A stretch of DNA of 64,000 bases, from positions 32,894 through 96,893 of the forward strand of contig CALMYE010000337.1 of assembly GCA_937873425.1 (NCBI GenBank), in the 5' to 3' direction. The notes under the pieces are model-generated. The model worked only from the letters and a program-made list of their open reading frames with translations. It was not told the DNA's origin and did no database searches. A program made the translations under genes and the position numbers. Positions 53,397-62,765 of this stretch are shown here, one piece after another. Every line of letters begins with the position of its first letter. The stretch's first letter is position 1. Source of the stretch: an uncultured Sphingopyxis sp. (GTDB lineage: Bacteria; Pseudomonadota; Alphaproteobacteria; Sphingomonadales; Sphingomonadaceae).

Positions 53397-54713
53397 TCAG
53401 TCCCTTTCCTTGATGTCGGGGTTTGCTCCCGCACCGCCCTTGTCGCCGTCGCGGATGGCGTGGATCGCCATTTGACGGCGATGACGACCGGCTTGCGAGG
53501 CATGGAGATTCTGCGCCCATGCGGGCGGGGACGCACCGCCACCGCTCGCTGCTCCGCCGGCTGCGCTGCCGGCGGCGGGTGTGCTGGTGGTTCCTGCATC
53601 CCAAGCGGCTTTCTGGCCGCGTTCGGCGGCGGCTTTGAAGCCGCTGGTGCTTGCTCTCAATTTCTGTGCGGCGGCGCCCTTGGCGGCCGTCGCCATGCCG
53701 CCAATGCCGGCGCCGACGGTGCTGGAACCCGATGTTTCCTGCCCGAGCTTATAGGCGGTCGATGCCGCGCTCGTCATTGTCGTGCCGGCGCGGAGTGCGC
53801 CAATGCCGGCGCCGCCTACGCCGCGCGCAGCCGCGACCGCACCGGCACCGCCCATCGCGAGGCCGCCCGCCGCGAGCGCGGTCGTCGCGACCACCGAACC
53901 TGCCCCAAGCTGGGGGGCGCCCGCGACCAGCCCGGACGCGATGCCGGGACCGAAGATCGCGAGGCCGAACAGGGCGAGGCTCGCGAGCATCAACGATACC
54001 GCCTGCTCGATGGAAACCTCGTCGCCGGCAATCGCGCTGGTGAAGTCGGCGAAGTAATTGGAGCCGATACCGACGATGACGGCGAGGACCATCACCTTGA
54101 TGCCGGACGACACGACATTGCCCAGCACCCGTTCGGCGAGGAACGATGTGCGGTTCCACAAGGCGAACGGCACCAGCACGAACCCGGCAAGCGACGTCAG
54201 CTTGAACTCCAATATCGTGATGAAAAGCTGGATCGCGAGGATGAAGAAGGCCGCGATGACGATGATCCAGGCGATCACCAGCACCGCGATTTCGACGAAG
54301 TTGTTGAAGAAGTCGATCGGGCCGACCAGCTCCTTGGCCTGTTCGAGCAAGGGCCAGGCCGCCTCGAAGCCGGTTCCCGCGAGCCGCCCCGGCAAAAGCA
54401 AATCCTGCGCGGTGATCGCGCCGCCGCCGGCTGTCAGGCCAAGACCGGCGAAGCTGCGAAAGATGATGTCGGTCAGCGTCGGGAAGCTGTTGATGATAAG
54501 CGCGAACACGCCGACGTAGAGAATCTTCTTCAGGAACTTGCCGATAACGTCGTCCTCGCCGCCGAGCGCCCAGAACAGGCCGGCCAGCGTAATGTCGATG
54601 CCGATCAATATGGTCGTCAGGAATCCAACGTCACCGCCGAGCAGCCCGAAACCGCTGTCGATATAGGCGATGAACGCCTGCATGAATTGGTCGATGACAT
54701 TGAGGTCGTCCAT
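53397..54713 (-). CDS. trbL: Conjugal transfer protein TrbL (VirB6-like)
   Basis: TrbL is the polytopic inner-membrane part of the channel. The 438-residue protein has at least six membrane segments in its N-terminal two thirds (e.g. GFLTTILIGIDITLAGLFWALG, FVEIAVLVIAWIIVIAAFFILAIQLFITILEF). Its C-terminal third is Gly/Ala/Ser/Thr-rich and unstructured. ATG 54713 is preferred, since the extension to 54809 is the out-of-frame 131-bp gap after trbJ. That gap holds a long inverted repeat and no trbK gene. Confidence 0.9.
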   Translation of the reverse strand: MDDLNVIDQFMQAFIAYIDSGFGLLGGDVGFLTTILIGIDITLAGLFWALGGEDDVIGKFLKKILYVGVFALIINSFPTLTDIIFRSFAGLGLTAGGGAITAQDLLLPGRLAGTGFEAAWPLLEQAKELVGPIDFFNNFVEIAVLVIAWIIVIAAFFILAIQLFITILEFKLTSLAGFVLVPFALWNRTSFLAERVLGNVVSSGIKVMVLAVIVGIGSNYFADFTSAIAGDEVSIEQAVSLMLASLALFGLAIFGPGIASGLVAGAPQLGAGSVVATTALAAGGLAMGGAGAVAAARGVGGAGIGALRAGTTMTSAASTAYKLGQETSGSSTVGAGIGGMATAAKGAAAQKLRASTSGFKAAAERGQKAAWDAGTTSTPAAGSAAGGAASGGGASPPAWAQNLHASQAGRHRRQMAIHAIRDGDKGGAGANPDIKERD

Positions 54714-54746
54714 CTTGGCCGGACTCCTGTATGATGATGGAATGGT

Positions 54747-54799
54747 GTCGCGGGGGACCGCTGGCCGGGAGGGGGAGGAAGCCAAACGGCCCCCGCGAC
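54747..54799. repeat. Inverted repeat between trbJ and trbL
   Basis: GTCGCGGGGG (54747-54756) and CCCCCGCGAC (54790-54799) are a perfect 10-bp inverted pair separated by 33 bases, in the only sizeable gap of the trb operon. It could fold in the transcript and reduce or protect mRNA between trbJ and trbL. trbK, which often sits here, is absent. Confidence 0.5.
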
Positions 54800-54844
54800 G
54801 GAACGGCACTCGCCGGGGAGCTGGGGCGCAGCGCCGCCCCTAGC

Positions 54845-55582
54845 TCATTGCCGCGGCGTGTAGGCTTTGCCGTCGCCGAGGAAGCGGGCCGTCCGCTCGC
54901 GCGCCTCGCGCGCGCTCTGTCCGCGCGCCGCGGCTTCGAGCGATTGGCTGCGGAACTGCGCCGCCATCAGGTTTTGAAGCTGGAACTGCTGCTTGGTCGC
55001 GAGCGCGAGAAGCTGGTTCGTCGCCTGCTGTGCCTGCAACGATCCTTCGGCCCCCTGGCTCTTGGCGACGATCGCCGCGAGCGCCTGAGCATCGTCGCGG
55101 ACATTTTCGACGATGCCGCTCTGGATGGTCATCGTGTGCCGGAACGCCGCCATCTCGTTGTCGAGCCGCTGCTTCGCCGCCGCAATGCGCTGATCGCGCC
55201 CGAGCAGCTTGTCGAAGCTGTCGGGGAAAAGCTGGCGATAGCGTTCGTCGAGCTGATCGACGCGAAAGTCGATGCCCTGCGCCTGCCCCATCAGCTTGTC
55301 GATCTCGCCGAGTTTCTGGCGAAGCAGGTCGAGCTGCGGGAAGTCGATGCGGCTGAGGTTCTTGGCCTGCCCCGCGAGCATCTGTGCTTCGTTCTGCAAA
55401 GACTGGATCTGATTGTTGATCTGCTGGAGGGTCCGCGCGGCGGTGAGCAGATTTTGCGTATAGTTGGTGGTGTCGAACACACTGAGCTGCGCCGATGCCG
55501 GCGTGCTGGGGACGCTGACGCCCATCACGAACGCGCCGGTCGCGCCGAGGCCGAGCGCGGATGCCATCACATATTTCTTCAT
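54845..55582 (-). CDS. trbJ: Conjugal transfer protein TrbJ (VirB5-like)
   Basis: TrbJ is a periplasmic/pilus-associated protein. The 245-residue product has a signal peptide (MKKYVMASALGLGATGAFVMGVSVPSTPASAQ), then the long helical VirB5-type region (YTQNLLTAARTLQQINNQIQSLQNEAQMLAGQAKNL and later coiled-coil Gln-rich helices). Three ATGs occur in a row (55588, 55585, 55582); AGGAG is seven bases before the third, which is taken as the start. It begins 2 bp after the trbE stop. Confidence 0.9.
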   Translation of the reverse strand: MKKYVMASALGLGATGAFVMGVSVPSTPASAQLSVFDTTNYTQNLLTAARTLQQINNQIQSLQNEAQMLAGQAKNLSRIDFPQLDLLRQKLGEIDKLMGQAQGIDFRVDQLDERYRQLFPDSFDKLLGRDQRIAAAKQRLDNEMAAFRHTMTIQSGIVENVRDDAQALAAIVAKSQGAEGSLQAQQATNQLLALATKQQFQLQNLMAAQFRSQSLEAAARGQSAREARERTARFLGDGKAYTPRQ

Positions 55583-55584
55583 CA

Positions 55585-58038
55585 TCATTCTCCTTCGGGG
55601 GAACGGGCGGCGGGAAAGGCGGCAAGCAGGTCGGCCGCCCATGCGAGGCCGGCTTGTGTCAGGAAGAGTTCGGCAAAATCACGAGGTCCATGTTCGGCCA
55701 GGATCGCGTCGATGCGCTTCTGCGTGTTGGGATCGGAGGCGCCGCAAAGAGCGAGCGCGAGCGGACCTAGCCCAAGCTCGAACAGCCGGTTGCCGCGCGC
55801 CGATTGCAGATAATATTGCCGCTTCGGGACCGCGCGGCTGACCAGCTCGATTTGCCGCGCGTTGAGGCCGAAGCGGACATAGGCCGCTTGGCTCTGCGGT
55901 TCGATCGCCCGGTCATTGGGAAGCAATATGCGCTGCGGGCAGCTCTCGATGATGGCGGGCGCGATTGTCGAATCTGCAATGTCCGCGAGGCTCTGCGTCG
56001 CGAACACGACGCTCACATTCTTCTTGCGGAGAACCTTCAACCATTCGCGGATGCGCGCCGCAAATAAAGGATGGTCGAGGAACACCCAGGCTTCGTCGAG
56101 AATGAGCAGCGTCGGCCGCCCGGTGAAGCGTTCTTCGAGACGGTGAAACAGGTATGTCAGCACGGGCGCGACGACGCCCGCCTGTCCCATCAATGCTTCC
56201 GTCTCGAAGCATTGCACATCGGAAATCGCAAGGTCATCCTCGGCGGCGTCGAGCAGCCGCCCGAACGGACCTTCCAGCGTGTAAGGCGCCAGCGCCGATC
56301 GCAGCGGTGCCGATTGAAGCAACAGCGACAGGCCGGTGAGCGTCCGTTCCTCGACAGGTGCGGTCGCCAGATTTGTCAGTGCCGACCAGACGGTTTCCTT
56401 GACCTCCGGCGTCACCAATATCTTTTCGTGCGCGAGCAGCGCGCCGATCCATTCGGCCGCCCAGGCGCGTTCGTCCGCACGGTCGATATGGCGAAGCGGC
56501 TGGAAGGCGATAGCGCGGCCGCCCTCGTCATCCTCGCCGCCAAGGCCGAGCGCATGATGCGCGCCGCCCATTGCCAGCACCGCGGCGCGAGCGGAAAAGC
56601 CCTTGTCGAAGATATAGACTTGGGAATCCGCGTAGCGCCGGAATTGCAGCGCGAGCAAAGCCAGCAGGACCGATTTGCCGGCTCCCGTCGGGCCGACGAT
56701 CAGCATGTGGCCGACGTCGCCGACATGGGTGGACAGGCGGAACGGCGTCGATCCGCTCGTTTCCGCATAGAGCAAGGGCGGTCCGTCCAGATGCGCGTTG
56801 CGCGCCGGTCCCGCCCATACCGATGACAGCGGCATAAGATGCGCCAGATTCAGTGTGTGAACGATTGGCTGGCGCACGTTCGCATAGACGTGACCGGGTA
56901 GGCTCGACAGCCATGCCTCCACCGCGTTGATGCTCTCGCGGATGCAGGTGAAGCCAAGCCCGTTGACGATCCGTTCGACCGCCCTGACTTTTTCCTCGAC
57001 GTGCGCGCGGCTCTCATCGGCGACGGTGATCGTCGTGGTGAGATAGCCGAACGCCACATGATCGCCGCCGAGCGCCTGCAAGGCGAGATCGGCATCGACC
57101 ACCTTGTTGTCGGCATCGCTATCGAGAAGCTGGGCGGGCTGGTTATAAATTACCTCGCGCAACATCGTCGTCACCGACTTGCGCTTGTTGAACCATTGGC
57201 GGCGCAGCTTGGTGAGCGCCTTCGTTGCTTCGGTCTTGTCGAGAGCTATAAATCTCGTGACCCAACGATATGAAAAGTCTTCGTGATTGAGCGCATCGAG
57301 GATGCCGGGTCGCGACAGGTTCGGGAAACCCAGGATGGTGAGCGTCCGGATATGCGACAAGCCCAGCATCGGTTCGAGGCCGCCGGTCAGCGGCGTGTCG
57401 GCCAGCAGACTGTCGAGATACATCGGCGTGTCCGGCACGGCGACCGCATGGCGGCGCGTCGATATGGTGCCGTGGAGGAAGGTCAGCGTCTCGCCATCGT
57501 CGAGCGCGCGGACCTCCGGCATGAATCCCGAAAATAGGTCGAGCGCCCTATCCGTCTCCGCGATGAAGCCGGCAAGCGCCTGCCGCCAATCGCGGCCCTT
57601 CACATCGTCGCTGCGTTCGACCAGCGCGCGGCCCGCCGTGTCGGCCTGATCGGGCGGCGGAAGGAAAGTCAGCGTCGCATAGTAAAGGGTCTCGAAATGC
57701 GCGCCCGCGCTCTCGAACGCCGCGCGCCGTTCCTGATCGACTAGCCATGACGCGGCATCGGGAAAGTCGCTGTCGGGATAGCCCAGCGCCTCGCGGCGCT
57801 CGGCCTCGAAGTGCAGCGCCCAGCCCGATCCGAAGCGTTTGAGGACGTTGTTCGCCCGCGCGCAGGCCGCGACCAATTCGGCTTCGGTCGCGCTTTCGAG
57901 GTCGGGACCACGAAAGCGCAAGGTGCGCTGAAAGCTGCCGTCCTTGTTCAGCACCACGCCGGGAGCGATCAACGCCGCCCACGGCAGATGGTCGGCGAGC
58001 CGGTCGGCGACGTTCCGATACTCGCGCAGCATCAGCAT
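55585..58038 (-). CDS. trbE: Conjugal transfer ATPase TrbE (VirB4-like)
   Basis: TrbE is the large cytosolic ATPase of the mating-pair apparatus. The 817-residue protein has the CagE/VirB4 N-domain, Walker A at about residues 447-456 (VGPTGAGKSVLL), Walker B in PTLLILDEAWVFLDHP, and ATQSLADIADS, which follows it in VirB4 proteins. It overlaps trbD by 7 bp. Length matches the family. Confidence 0.96.
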   Translation of the reverse strand: MLMLREYRNVADRLADHLPWAALIAPGVVLNKDGSFQRTLRFRGPDLESATEAELVAACARANNVLKRFGSGWALHFEAERREALGYPDSDFPDAASWLVDQERRAAFESAGAHFETLYYATLTFLPPPDQADTAGRALVERSDDVKGRDWRQALAGFIAETDRALDLFSGFMPEVRALDDGETLTFLHGTISTRRHAVAVPDTPMYLDSLLADTPLTGGLEPMLGLSHIRTLTILGFPNLSRPGILDALNHEDFSYRWVTRFIALDKTEATKALTKLRRQWFNKRKSVTTMLREVIYNQPAQLLDSDADNKVVDADLALQALGGDHVAFGYLTTTITVADESRAHVEEKVRAVERIVNGLGFTCIRESINAVEAWLSSLPGHVYANVRQPIVHTLNLAHLMPLSSVWAGPARNAHLDGPPLLYAETSGSTPFRLSTHVGDVGHMLIVGPTGAGKSVLLALLALQFRRYADSQVYIFDKGFSARAAVLAMGGAHHALGLGGEDDEGGRAIAFQPLRHIDRADERAWAAEWIGALLAHEKILVTPEVKETVWSALTNLATAPVEERTLTGLSLLLQSAPLRSALAPYTLEGPFGRLLDAAEDDLAISDVQCFETEALMGQAGVVAPVLTYLFHRLEERFTGRPTLLILDEAWVFLDHPLFAARIREWLKVLRKKNVSVVFATQSLADIADSTIAPAIIESCPQRILLPNDRAIEPQSQAAYVRFGLNARQIELVSRAVPKRQYYLQSARGNRLFELGLGPLALALCGASDPNTQKRIDAILAEHGPRDFAELFLTQAGLAWAADLLAAFPAARSPEGE

Positions 58039-58304
58039 GACAGGAATCCCCGCTGGCGAAGGTGACGGGCGAGGACGGGCGCGAAATCGGGGTCACGCTT
58101 CGCCGCGAATACCGCGAGCGTGTGACCCACCGCCCACATCACCAGCCCGGCAATCCATTGCTGCAAGCCCAGGCCGAGCGCCGCCGCGACCGTGCCGTTG
58201 ACGATCGCGATGGCACGCGGCGCGCCGCCGAGCAGGATCGGTTCGGCCAGCGCGCGGTGCATGGGCGCCTCGAAGCCCTCGATATGGTTGCCGGCCCCGA
58301 TCAT
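58032..58304 (-). CDS. trbD: Conjugal transfer protein TrbD (VirB3-like)
   Basis: The 90-residue inner-membrane protein has the VirB3 start (FEAPMHRALAEPILLGGAPRAIAIVNGTVAAALGLGLQQWIAGLVMWAVGHTLAVFAAKRDPDFAPVLARHLR) with two adjacent membrane helices. ATG 58304 overlaps the trbC stop. It works with TrbE in pilus assembly. Confidence 0.92.
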   Translation of the reverse strand: MIGAGNHIEGFEAPMHRALAEPILLGGAPRAIAIVNGTVAAALGLGLQQWIAGLVMWAVGHTLAVFAAKRDPDFAPVLARHLRQRGFLSC

Positions 58305-58870
58305 GCGATCAGCGCCCCGCCGCCGAATGAAAAGAAGGACAGGAAGAAGCTCGACGCAGCGAAGGCGATCGACAGGCCGAAGATGATCTGGATGAGGCGG
58401 CGGAAGCCGCCCGCGGTCTCGCCGAACGCAAGTGTCAGCCCGGTCACGATGATGATGATGACGGCGATGATCTTGGCGACCGGGCCTTGCACGGACTCCA
58501 GCACCTGCTGGAGCGGCTCTTCCCACGGCATTCCCGAACCCGCGGCATGGGCGGCGCCGATGTGAGCAGCGACCAGCGCGATCAGCATGCCGATCACGAC
58601 CGGATGCGCGTAGGTGAAGCGCGCTCCGGCTATGCGCGGCTTCTTCCAGAAGAAGGTCAGCAGGATCAGGAACAGGATTGCGCCGGCTGCGCCGCGCGTG
58701 AACGGGCCGACCAGCATGTCGACCGCAGGATTTCCGGTGCTGGCCGGTCCCGACCCGAAAGCGAGGCTGGCAGCAAGCAGTGCGAACAGCGCATCATAGA
58801 CGCGCGGGCGAATGCGGTCCCAGCGCGCCAGGGCTGCGTCGATGCGCGTGATCGTGTCGTCGATGGTCAC
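58301..58870 (-). CDS. trbC: Conjugal transfer protein TrbC (VirB2-like pilin)
   Basis: TrbC is the pilin precursor. The 189-residue protein is longer than typical IncP TrbC (~145): it has an N-terminal region with two helices (VYDALFALLAASLAFG; AAGAILFLILLTFFW), then the pilin-like segment (HAAGSGMPWEEPLQQVLESVQGPVAKIIAVIIIIVTGLTLAFGETAGGFRRLIQIIFGLSIAFAASSFF). GTG 58870 has AAGGAG upstream and overlaps trbB as GTGA. The cleavage site is probably after AHAAG. Confidence 0.85.
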   Translation of the reverse strand: MTIDDTITRIDAALARWDRIRPRVYDALFALLAASLAFGSGPASTGNPAVDMLVGPFTRGAAGAILFLILLTFFWKKPRIAGARFTYAHPVVIGMLIALVAAHIGAAHAAGSGMPWEEPLQQVLESVQGPVAKIIAVIIIIVTGLTLAFGETAGGFRRLIQIIFGLSIAFAASSFFLSFFSFGGGALIA

Positions 58871-59868
58871 GAAGTTTCTCCTTGGTTTTCGGGGGTGAGG
58901 TCGAGGACGGCGTAATTCCCGTCCGGATCGAGGCCGGCGACGCGCGCTACGCGCTCGACGCGGCGCGCAAGGCCGCGCCCGGCGATGAACACGATCATGT
59001 CGATGGCCTCGGCGATCAGCCGCCGCGGCACGGTGACGACGCTCTCCTGAACAAGCTGTTCGAGCCGGTAGAGCGCGGACGTCGCGCTGTTCGCGTGGAC
59101 CGTGGCGATGCCGCCGGGGTGCCCGGTGTTCCAGGCCTTGAGCATGTCCAGCGCCTCGCGCCCGCGAACCTCTCCGACGATGATACGATCCGGGCGCAGG
59201 CGCAGCGTCGAGCGGACAAGATCGGCCATCGTGACGCTGCCGGTCCCGGTCGCGCCGATCGAGCGGGTGCGGAGCGCGACCACATCGCTCGCCGCGCATT
59301 GCAACTCGCGCGTGTCCTCGATGATGATGACTCGCTCGTCGAGATGAGCCATCTCGGCGAGCAGCGCATTGGCGAGCGTCGTCTTGCCCGAACTGGTGCC
59401 GCCGGCGACGAGGATATTCTTGCGCTCGACAACCGCCATCGACAGCAGCCGCGCCGTTTCGGCGGGCATGATGCCGTCTCTCACATAGTCGAGCAGCGTG
59501 TAGATACGCGCCGCGGGCTTTCGGATTGAGAAGCAGGGTGCGAGGCTTACGGGCGGAAGCACACCCTCGAACCGCTCGCCCGCGCCCTCACCGTGCGGGG
59601 GCAGCTCGGCCGATATGATCGGCGCTGCCGCATGGGCTTCGGTGCGCGCGTGGCTCGCGACCAGGCGAATGATGCGTTCGACCTGCGCGGGGTCGTAGCG
59701 TGTGCCGGTTTCGATCCGGCCTTCGCCAAGCCGGTCCAGCCACAACATGCCGTTGGGGTTCACCATGATCTCGATGACTTGCGCGTCGGACAGCGCAGCG
59801 GCGATGCCCGATCCCATCGCCGTGCGAAGCATCGCGCGGCGGCGCTCGGCGGAAAGCGCGTCGCTCAT
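58867..59868 (-). CDS. trbB: Conjugal transfer ATPase TrbB (VirB11-like)
   Basis: TrbB is the hexameric traffic ATPase that powers pilus biogenesis and transfer. The 333-residue protein has Walker A LVAGGTSSGKTTLANALL, the Asp box IIIEDTRELQC, the Walker B region LRPDRIIVGEVRGREALDML and the His box GHPGGIATVHANSATSAL. ATG 59868 follows GGAGG. It overlaps the CopG gene by 4 bp and trbC by 4 bp. All motifs intact. Confidence 0.95.
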   Translation of the reverse strand: MSDALSAERRRAMLRTAMGSGIAAALSDAQVIEIMVNPNGMLWLDRLGEGRIETGTRYDPAQVERIIRLVASHARTEAHAAAPIISAELPPHGEGAGERFEGVLPPVSLAPCFSIRKPAARIYTLLDYVRDGIMPAETARLLSMAVVERKNILVAGGTSSGKTTLANALLAEMAHLDERVIIIEDTRELQCAASDVVALRTRSIGATGTGSVTMADLVRSTLRLRPDRIIVGEVRGREALDMLKAWNTGHPGGIATVHANSATSALYRLEQLVQESVVTVPRRLIAEAIDMIVFIAGRGLARRVERVARVAGLDPDGNYAVLDLTPENQGETS

Positions 59869-60293
59869 CGGCCGCCTCCATTGTCTTTCACGGGTGCTGC
59901 AAGGGTGCGCTGACCGCTCGCCAGAGCCTCGCCGACGCGGGTGATGAACGCCTCGAAGCGATCGCGGCCGACCGCGCGCGCGGCATCGTCCGCTTCCGGC
60001 AAGGGCGCCTGCACCATCAATTCGTAGCGGACGAACAGTGCGAGGCTTTCGAGCAGGACATGCCCGTCGCGCTCGATGCGGCCGAGCGCCATCGACAAGC
60101 GGTCGAGGCGCTGGCTGAACCTGTTTTCCAACTCGCTCGCGGCCTGCCGGTTGAGCCAGGCGGTCAGCGCATCGGTCAGGATCGCCGACTTGGACGCGCC
60201 GGGCGCGGACGCCAGCGCCTCGAAGCGATGGCTCAAGTCTTCCGGCAGGAAGAGCTGATAGCGAACGCGCCTCTCTTTCATTGCCGCCGCCAT
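59865..60293 (-). CDS. CopG-family ribbon-helix-helix regulator
   Basis: The 142-residue protein has a ribbon-helix-helix N-terminus (RRVRYQLFLPEDLSHRFEALASAPGASKSAILTDALTAWL) of CopG type and a helical C-terminus. Such genes stand between traG and trbB in Trb-type elements and are thought to control transfer gene expression. It overlaps traG (TGATG) and trbB (4 bp). An in-frame ATG at 60281 is an alternative start. Confidence 0.85.
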   Translation of the reverse strand: MAAAMKERRVRYQLFLPEDLSHRFEALASAPGASKSAILTDALTAWLNRQAASELENRFSQRLDRLSMALGRIERDGHVLLESLALFVRYELMVQAPLPEADDAARAVGRDRFEAFITRVGEALASGQRTLAAPVKDNGGGR

Positions 60294-62320
60294 CAGAAGT
60301 TCGGCAGCGCGTCATTGTCGCGCGACTCATTGATGGTGTGGGCGCGGATGACGGCATCGACGGTGCGGATGCGCTCCATTGCGCGCTTGTCGGTCGCGGG
60401 ATCGGCATCGTCCGCTTCGAGTCCGAGAAGGTCTAGCTGTTTCGGCGGTTCATGCCTTTTCGCCGGTTCTTCGCCGAGACCGGGGTGACGCTGCTGCTGC
60501 AAGCCGCCGTCCTCGTCGGGTTTCGCATCATCATCCGCCTTGCCAAGCCGGCTGTCGGGCGCGCGCACCAGCCCGCTCCAGTCGTCGGACTGCGGCTTGG
60601 GACGGTCGGCATAATCGGCCTCGGCCAACGCGGGTGGCAGCGCGAGGCGATCGCGGAAGTTGCGATCCTCATAGTAGCGCAGCTTCTTGGCGCGGATCGG
60701 CGCCATCCCCGACACCAGCACCAGCTCATCGGCGGGCGGGAGCTGCATTACCTCGCCCTGAGTTAACAGCGGGCGCGCCGTCTCCTGCCGGCTGACCATG
60801 ACATGCGCCAGCCAAGGTGCGAGCCGATGCCCCGCATAGTTCCGCATGGCGCGCTGTTCGGTGGCGACGCCGAGCGCATCGGAAATGCGTCGCGCCGTGC
60901 GTTCGTCGTTGGTCGCGAAGGCGACTCGGACATGGCAGTTGTCGAGGATCGAATTGTGCTCGCCGTATGCCTTTTCGATCTGGTTGAGCGATTGCGCGAT
61001 CAGGAAGGCACGGACGCCGTAGCCGGCCATGAAGGCGAGGCTCGTCTCGAAGAAATCCAGACGGCCGAGCGCCGGAAACTCGTCGAGCATCATCAGGAGC
61101 TGGTGCTTGCGGCCCTGCGTGCGGTCGGCGTCGAGCTTCTCGGTCAGCCTGCGCCCGATCTGGTTGAGCACCAGGCGCACCAGCGGCTTTGTCCGCGAAA
61201 TGTCCGACGGCGGAATGACGAGGTAGAGCGAGACGGGATGGTCGGCTTCGACAAGATCGGAAATCCGCCAGTCGCAGCGCGACGTGACCTCCGCCACGGT
61301 CGGATCGCGGTAGAGACCGAGGAACGACATGGCGGTGGAGAGAACGCCGCTGCGTTCGTTCTCGCTCTTGTTCAGCACCTCACGCGCGGCCGACGCAACG
61401 ACGGGATGGACCATAGGCGCTTCCTTCGTGCCGAGGTGATTGGTCGTCATCATCCGGCGCAGCGTGGTGACGAACGGACGCTGCGGGTCGGACAGGAAGG
61501 TCGCGACGCGGGCGAGCGTTTTTTCCTGCTCGGCATAGAGAATGTGGAGGATCGCGCCGACCAGCAGCGAATGCGACGTTTTCTCCCAGTGGGACCGACG
61601 CTCTAGCGCCCCTTCGGGGTCGACCAAGATGTCGGCGATATTCTGAACGTCGCGGACCTCATGGGTGCCACGGCGCACCTCCAGCAGCGGATTATATTTG
61701 GCCGATCGAATGTCGGTGGGATTGAACAGCAGCGCATGGGAGAAGCCCGAGCGCCAGCCCGCGGTAAGCTGCCAATTCTCGCCCTTTATGTCGTGAACGA
61801 CGGTGCTGCCGGTCCAGCTCAGCAGCGTCGGAACGACCAGGCCGACGCCTTTGCCCGAACGGGTCGGCGCAAACGCCATGACATGCTCGGGGCCGTCATG
61901 GCGCAGATAGCGGCCCCGCTTGCGGCCGAGGAACACGCCGGAATCGTTGAACAGGCCGGCGCTGTCGATCTCATGGGTCTTCGCCCAGCGCGCCGACCCA
62001 TAGGTAGTGACAAAACGCGATTGCCGCGCACGCCACAGCGACCCGGCTATGGCGGCAGCGCACCCCAGGAAGCCGCTCGCGCCTGCAAGCATCCCCGCCT
62101 TGTTGAAAACCTCCGGCGCATAGGCTTCGTAGTGGAACCACCAACCGAAGATCGCCCACGGCCGATAGACGGGTGTGTCGGCGAATAGGAACCAGGCCGG
62201 GCCGAGCTGCGGCTGATAGCCGAGTTGCGCCGCGCACCATTGCGTTGCGACCCAAACACCGGCGATCACGATCGCGAACACGATGAATATCTGGCCGACA
62301 AGAAGCTTGGTGGGGGTCAC
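60293..62320 (-). CDS. traG: Type IV coupling protein TraG (VirD4-like)
   Basis: TraG links the relaxosome to the secretion channel. The 675-residue protein has two N-terminal membrane segments (LVGQIFIVFAIVIAGVWVATQW; AGASGFLGCAAAIAG), Walker A at about 148-160 (APTRSGKGVGLVVPTLL), the VHDIKGENW motif, and Walker B LLMMLDEFPALGRLDFF followed by AQSLNQIEKAYG. The C-terminal ~110 residues are polar and variable. GTG 62320 follows CGGAG. It is the first gene of the trb operon in this window; relaxase genes are not visible. Confidence 0.95.
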   Translation of the reverse strand: MTPTKLLVGQIFIVFAIVIAGVWVATQWCAAQLGYQPQLGPAWFLFADTPVYRPWAIFGWWFHYEAYAPEVFNKAGMLAGASGFLGCAAAIAGSLWRARQSRFVTTYGSARWAKTHEIDSAGLFNDSGVFLGRKRGRYLRHDGPEHVMAFAPTRSGKGVGLVVPTLLSWTGSTVVHDIKGENWQLTAGWRSGFSHALLFNPTDIRSAKYNPLLEVRRGTHEVRDVQNIADILVDPEGALERRSHWEKTSHSLLVGAILHILYAEQEKTLARVATFLSDPQRPFVTTLRRMMTTNHLGTKEAPMVHPVVASAAREVLNKSENERSGVLSTAMSFLGLYRDPTVAEVTSRCDWRISDLVEADHPVSLYLVIPPSDISRTKPLVRLVLNQIGRRLTEKLDADRTQGRKHQLLMMLDEFPALGRLDFFETSLAFMAGYGVRAFLIAQSLNQIEKAYGEHNSILDNCHVRVAFATNDERTARRISDALGVATEQRAMRNYAGHRLAPWLAHVMVSRQETARPLLTQGEVMQLPPADELVLVSGMAPIRAKKLRYYEDRNFRDRLALPPALAEADYADRPKPQSDDWSGLVRAPDSRLGKADDDAKPDEDGGLQQQRHPGLGEEPAKRHEPPKQLDLLGLEADDADPATDKRAMERIRTVDAVIRAHTINESRDNDALPNF

Positions 62321-62489
62321 GAGTTCGCTCCGGGGCGGACGGGCTGTCCTGACCCAGGAAAAATCGCACCGTTCGGCCCGCGCGAGACAGTGCCGCTAGG
62401 CTGCTTCGTTCCTGTCTTGCCGCTGTTCCACCCGGTCGGCGGGGCCGGAGATTGACCTGTTGTTCTTAATTTGTTCTCTTAGCGCAGCT

Positions 62490-62765
62490 ATGACCCGAGT
62501 CGATGAAGAAACCCTGTCCCTCCACCTTGAGGTCACCATTGCGGGAACCGCACAACCGCTGCTCGATGATCTTGGAAGCCCAGACTGGCGGCGGCGCCAT
62601 GCCGCCGTCGGGAAAATCGCACAGCAATTGACGAAACGGCTGCGCTGTTTCGACATCCTCAGCGACGAAGGCAATCCACGCCCGTTGCGGCAACCTTCCC
62701 TATCCCACAGGACATGGGACCGATTGGTTAGACTCGCTGTCAGCGTCCTATGTTGGGCCAGCTAA
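62490..62765 (+). CDS. Hypothetical small protein
   Basis: A 91-residue frame beginning MTRVDEETLSLHLEVTIAGTAQPLLDDLG. It has mixed charge, a helix-prone middle (DWRRRHAAVGKIAQQLTKRL) and no family I recognise. It is divergent from traG and its last 26 bp overlap the 3' end of the RES gene on the other strand. A frame on the opposite strand (62466-62693) is less convincing. Reality uncertain. Confidence 0.35.
   Translation: MTRVDEETLSLHLEVTIAGTAQPLLDDLGSPDWRRRHAAVGKIAQQLTKRLRCFDILSDEGNPRPLRQPSLSHRTWDRLVRLAVSVLCWAS

Noticed and set aside
53358-54734. 458-residue plus-strand open frame opposite trbL
   Set aside because: Low-complexity charged composition, antisense to a gene with clear membrane segments and operon position.
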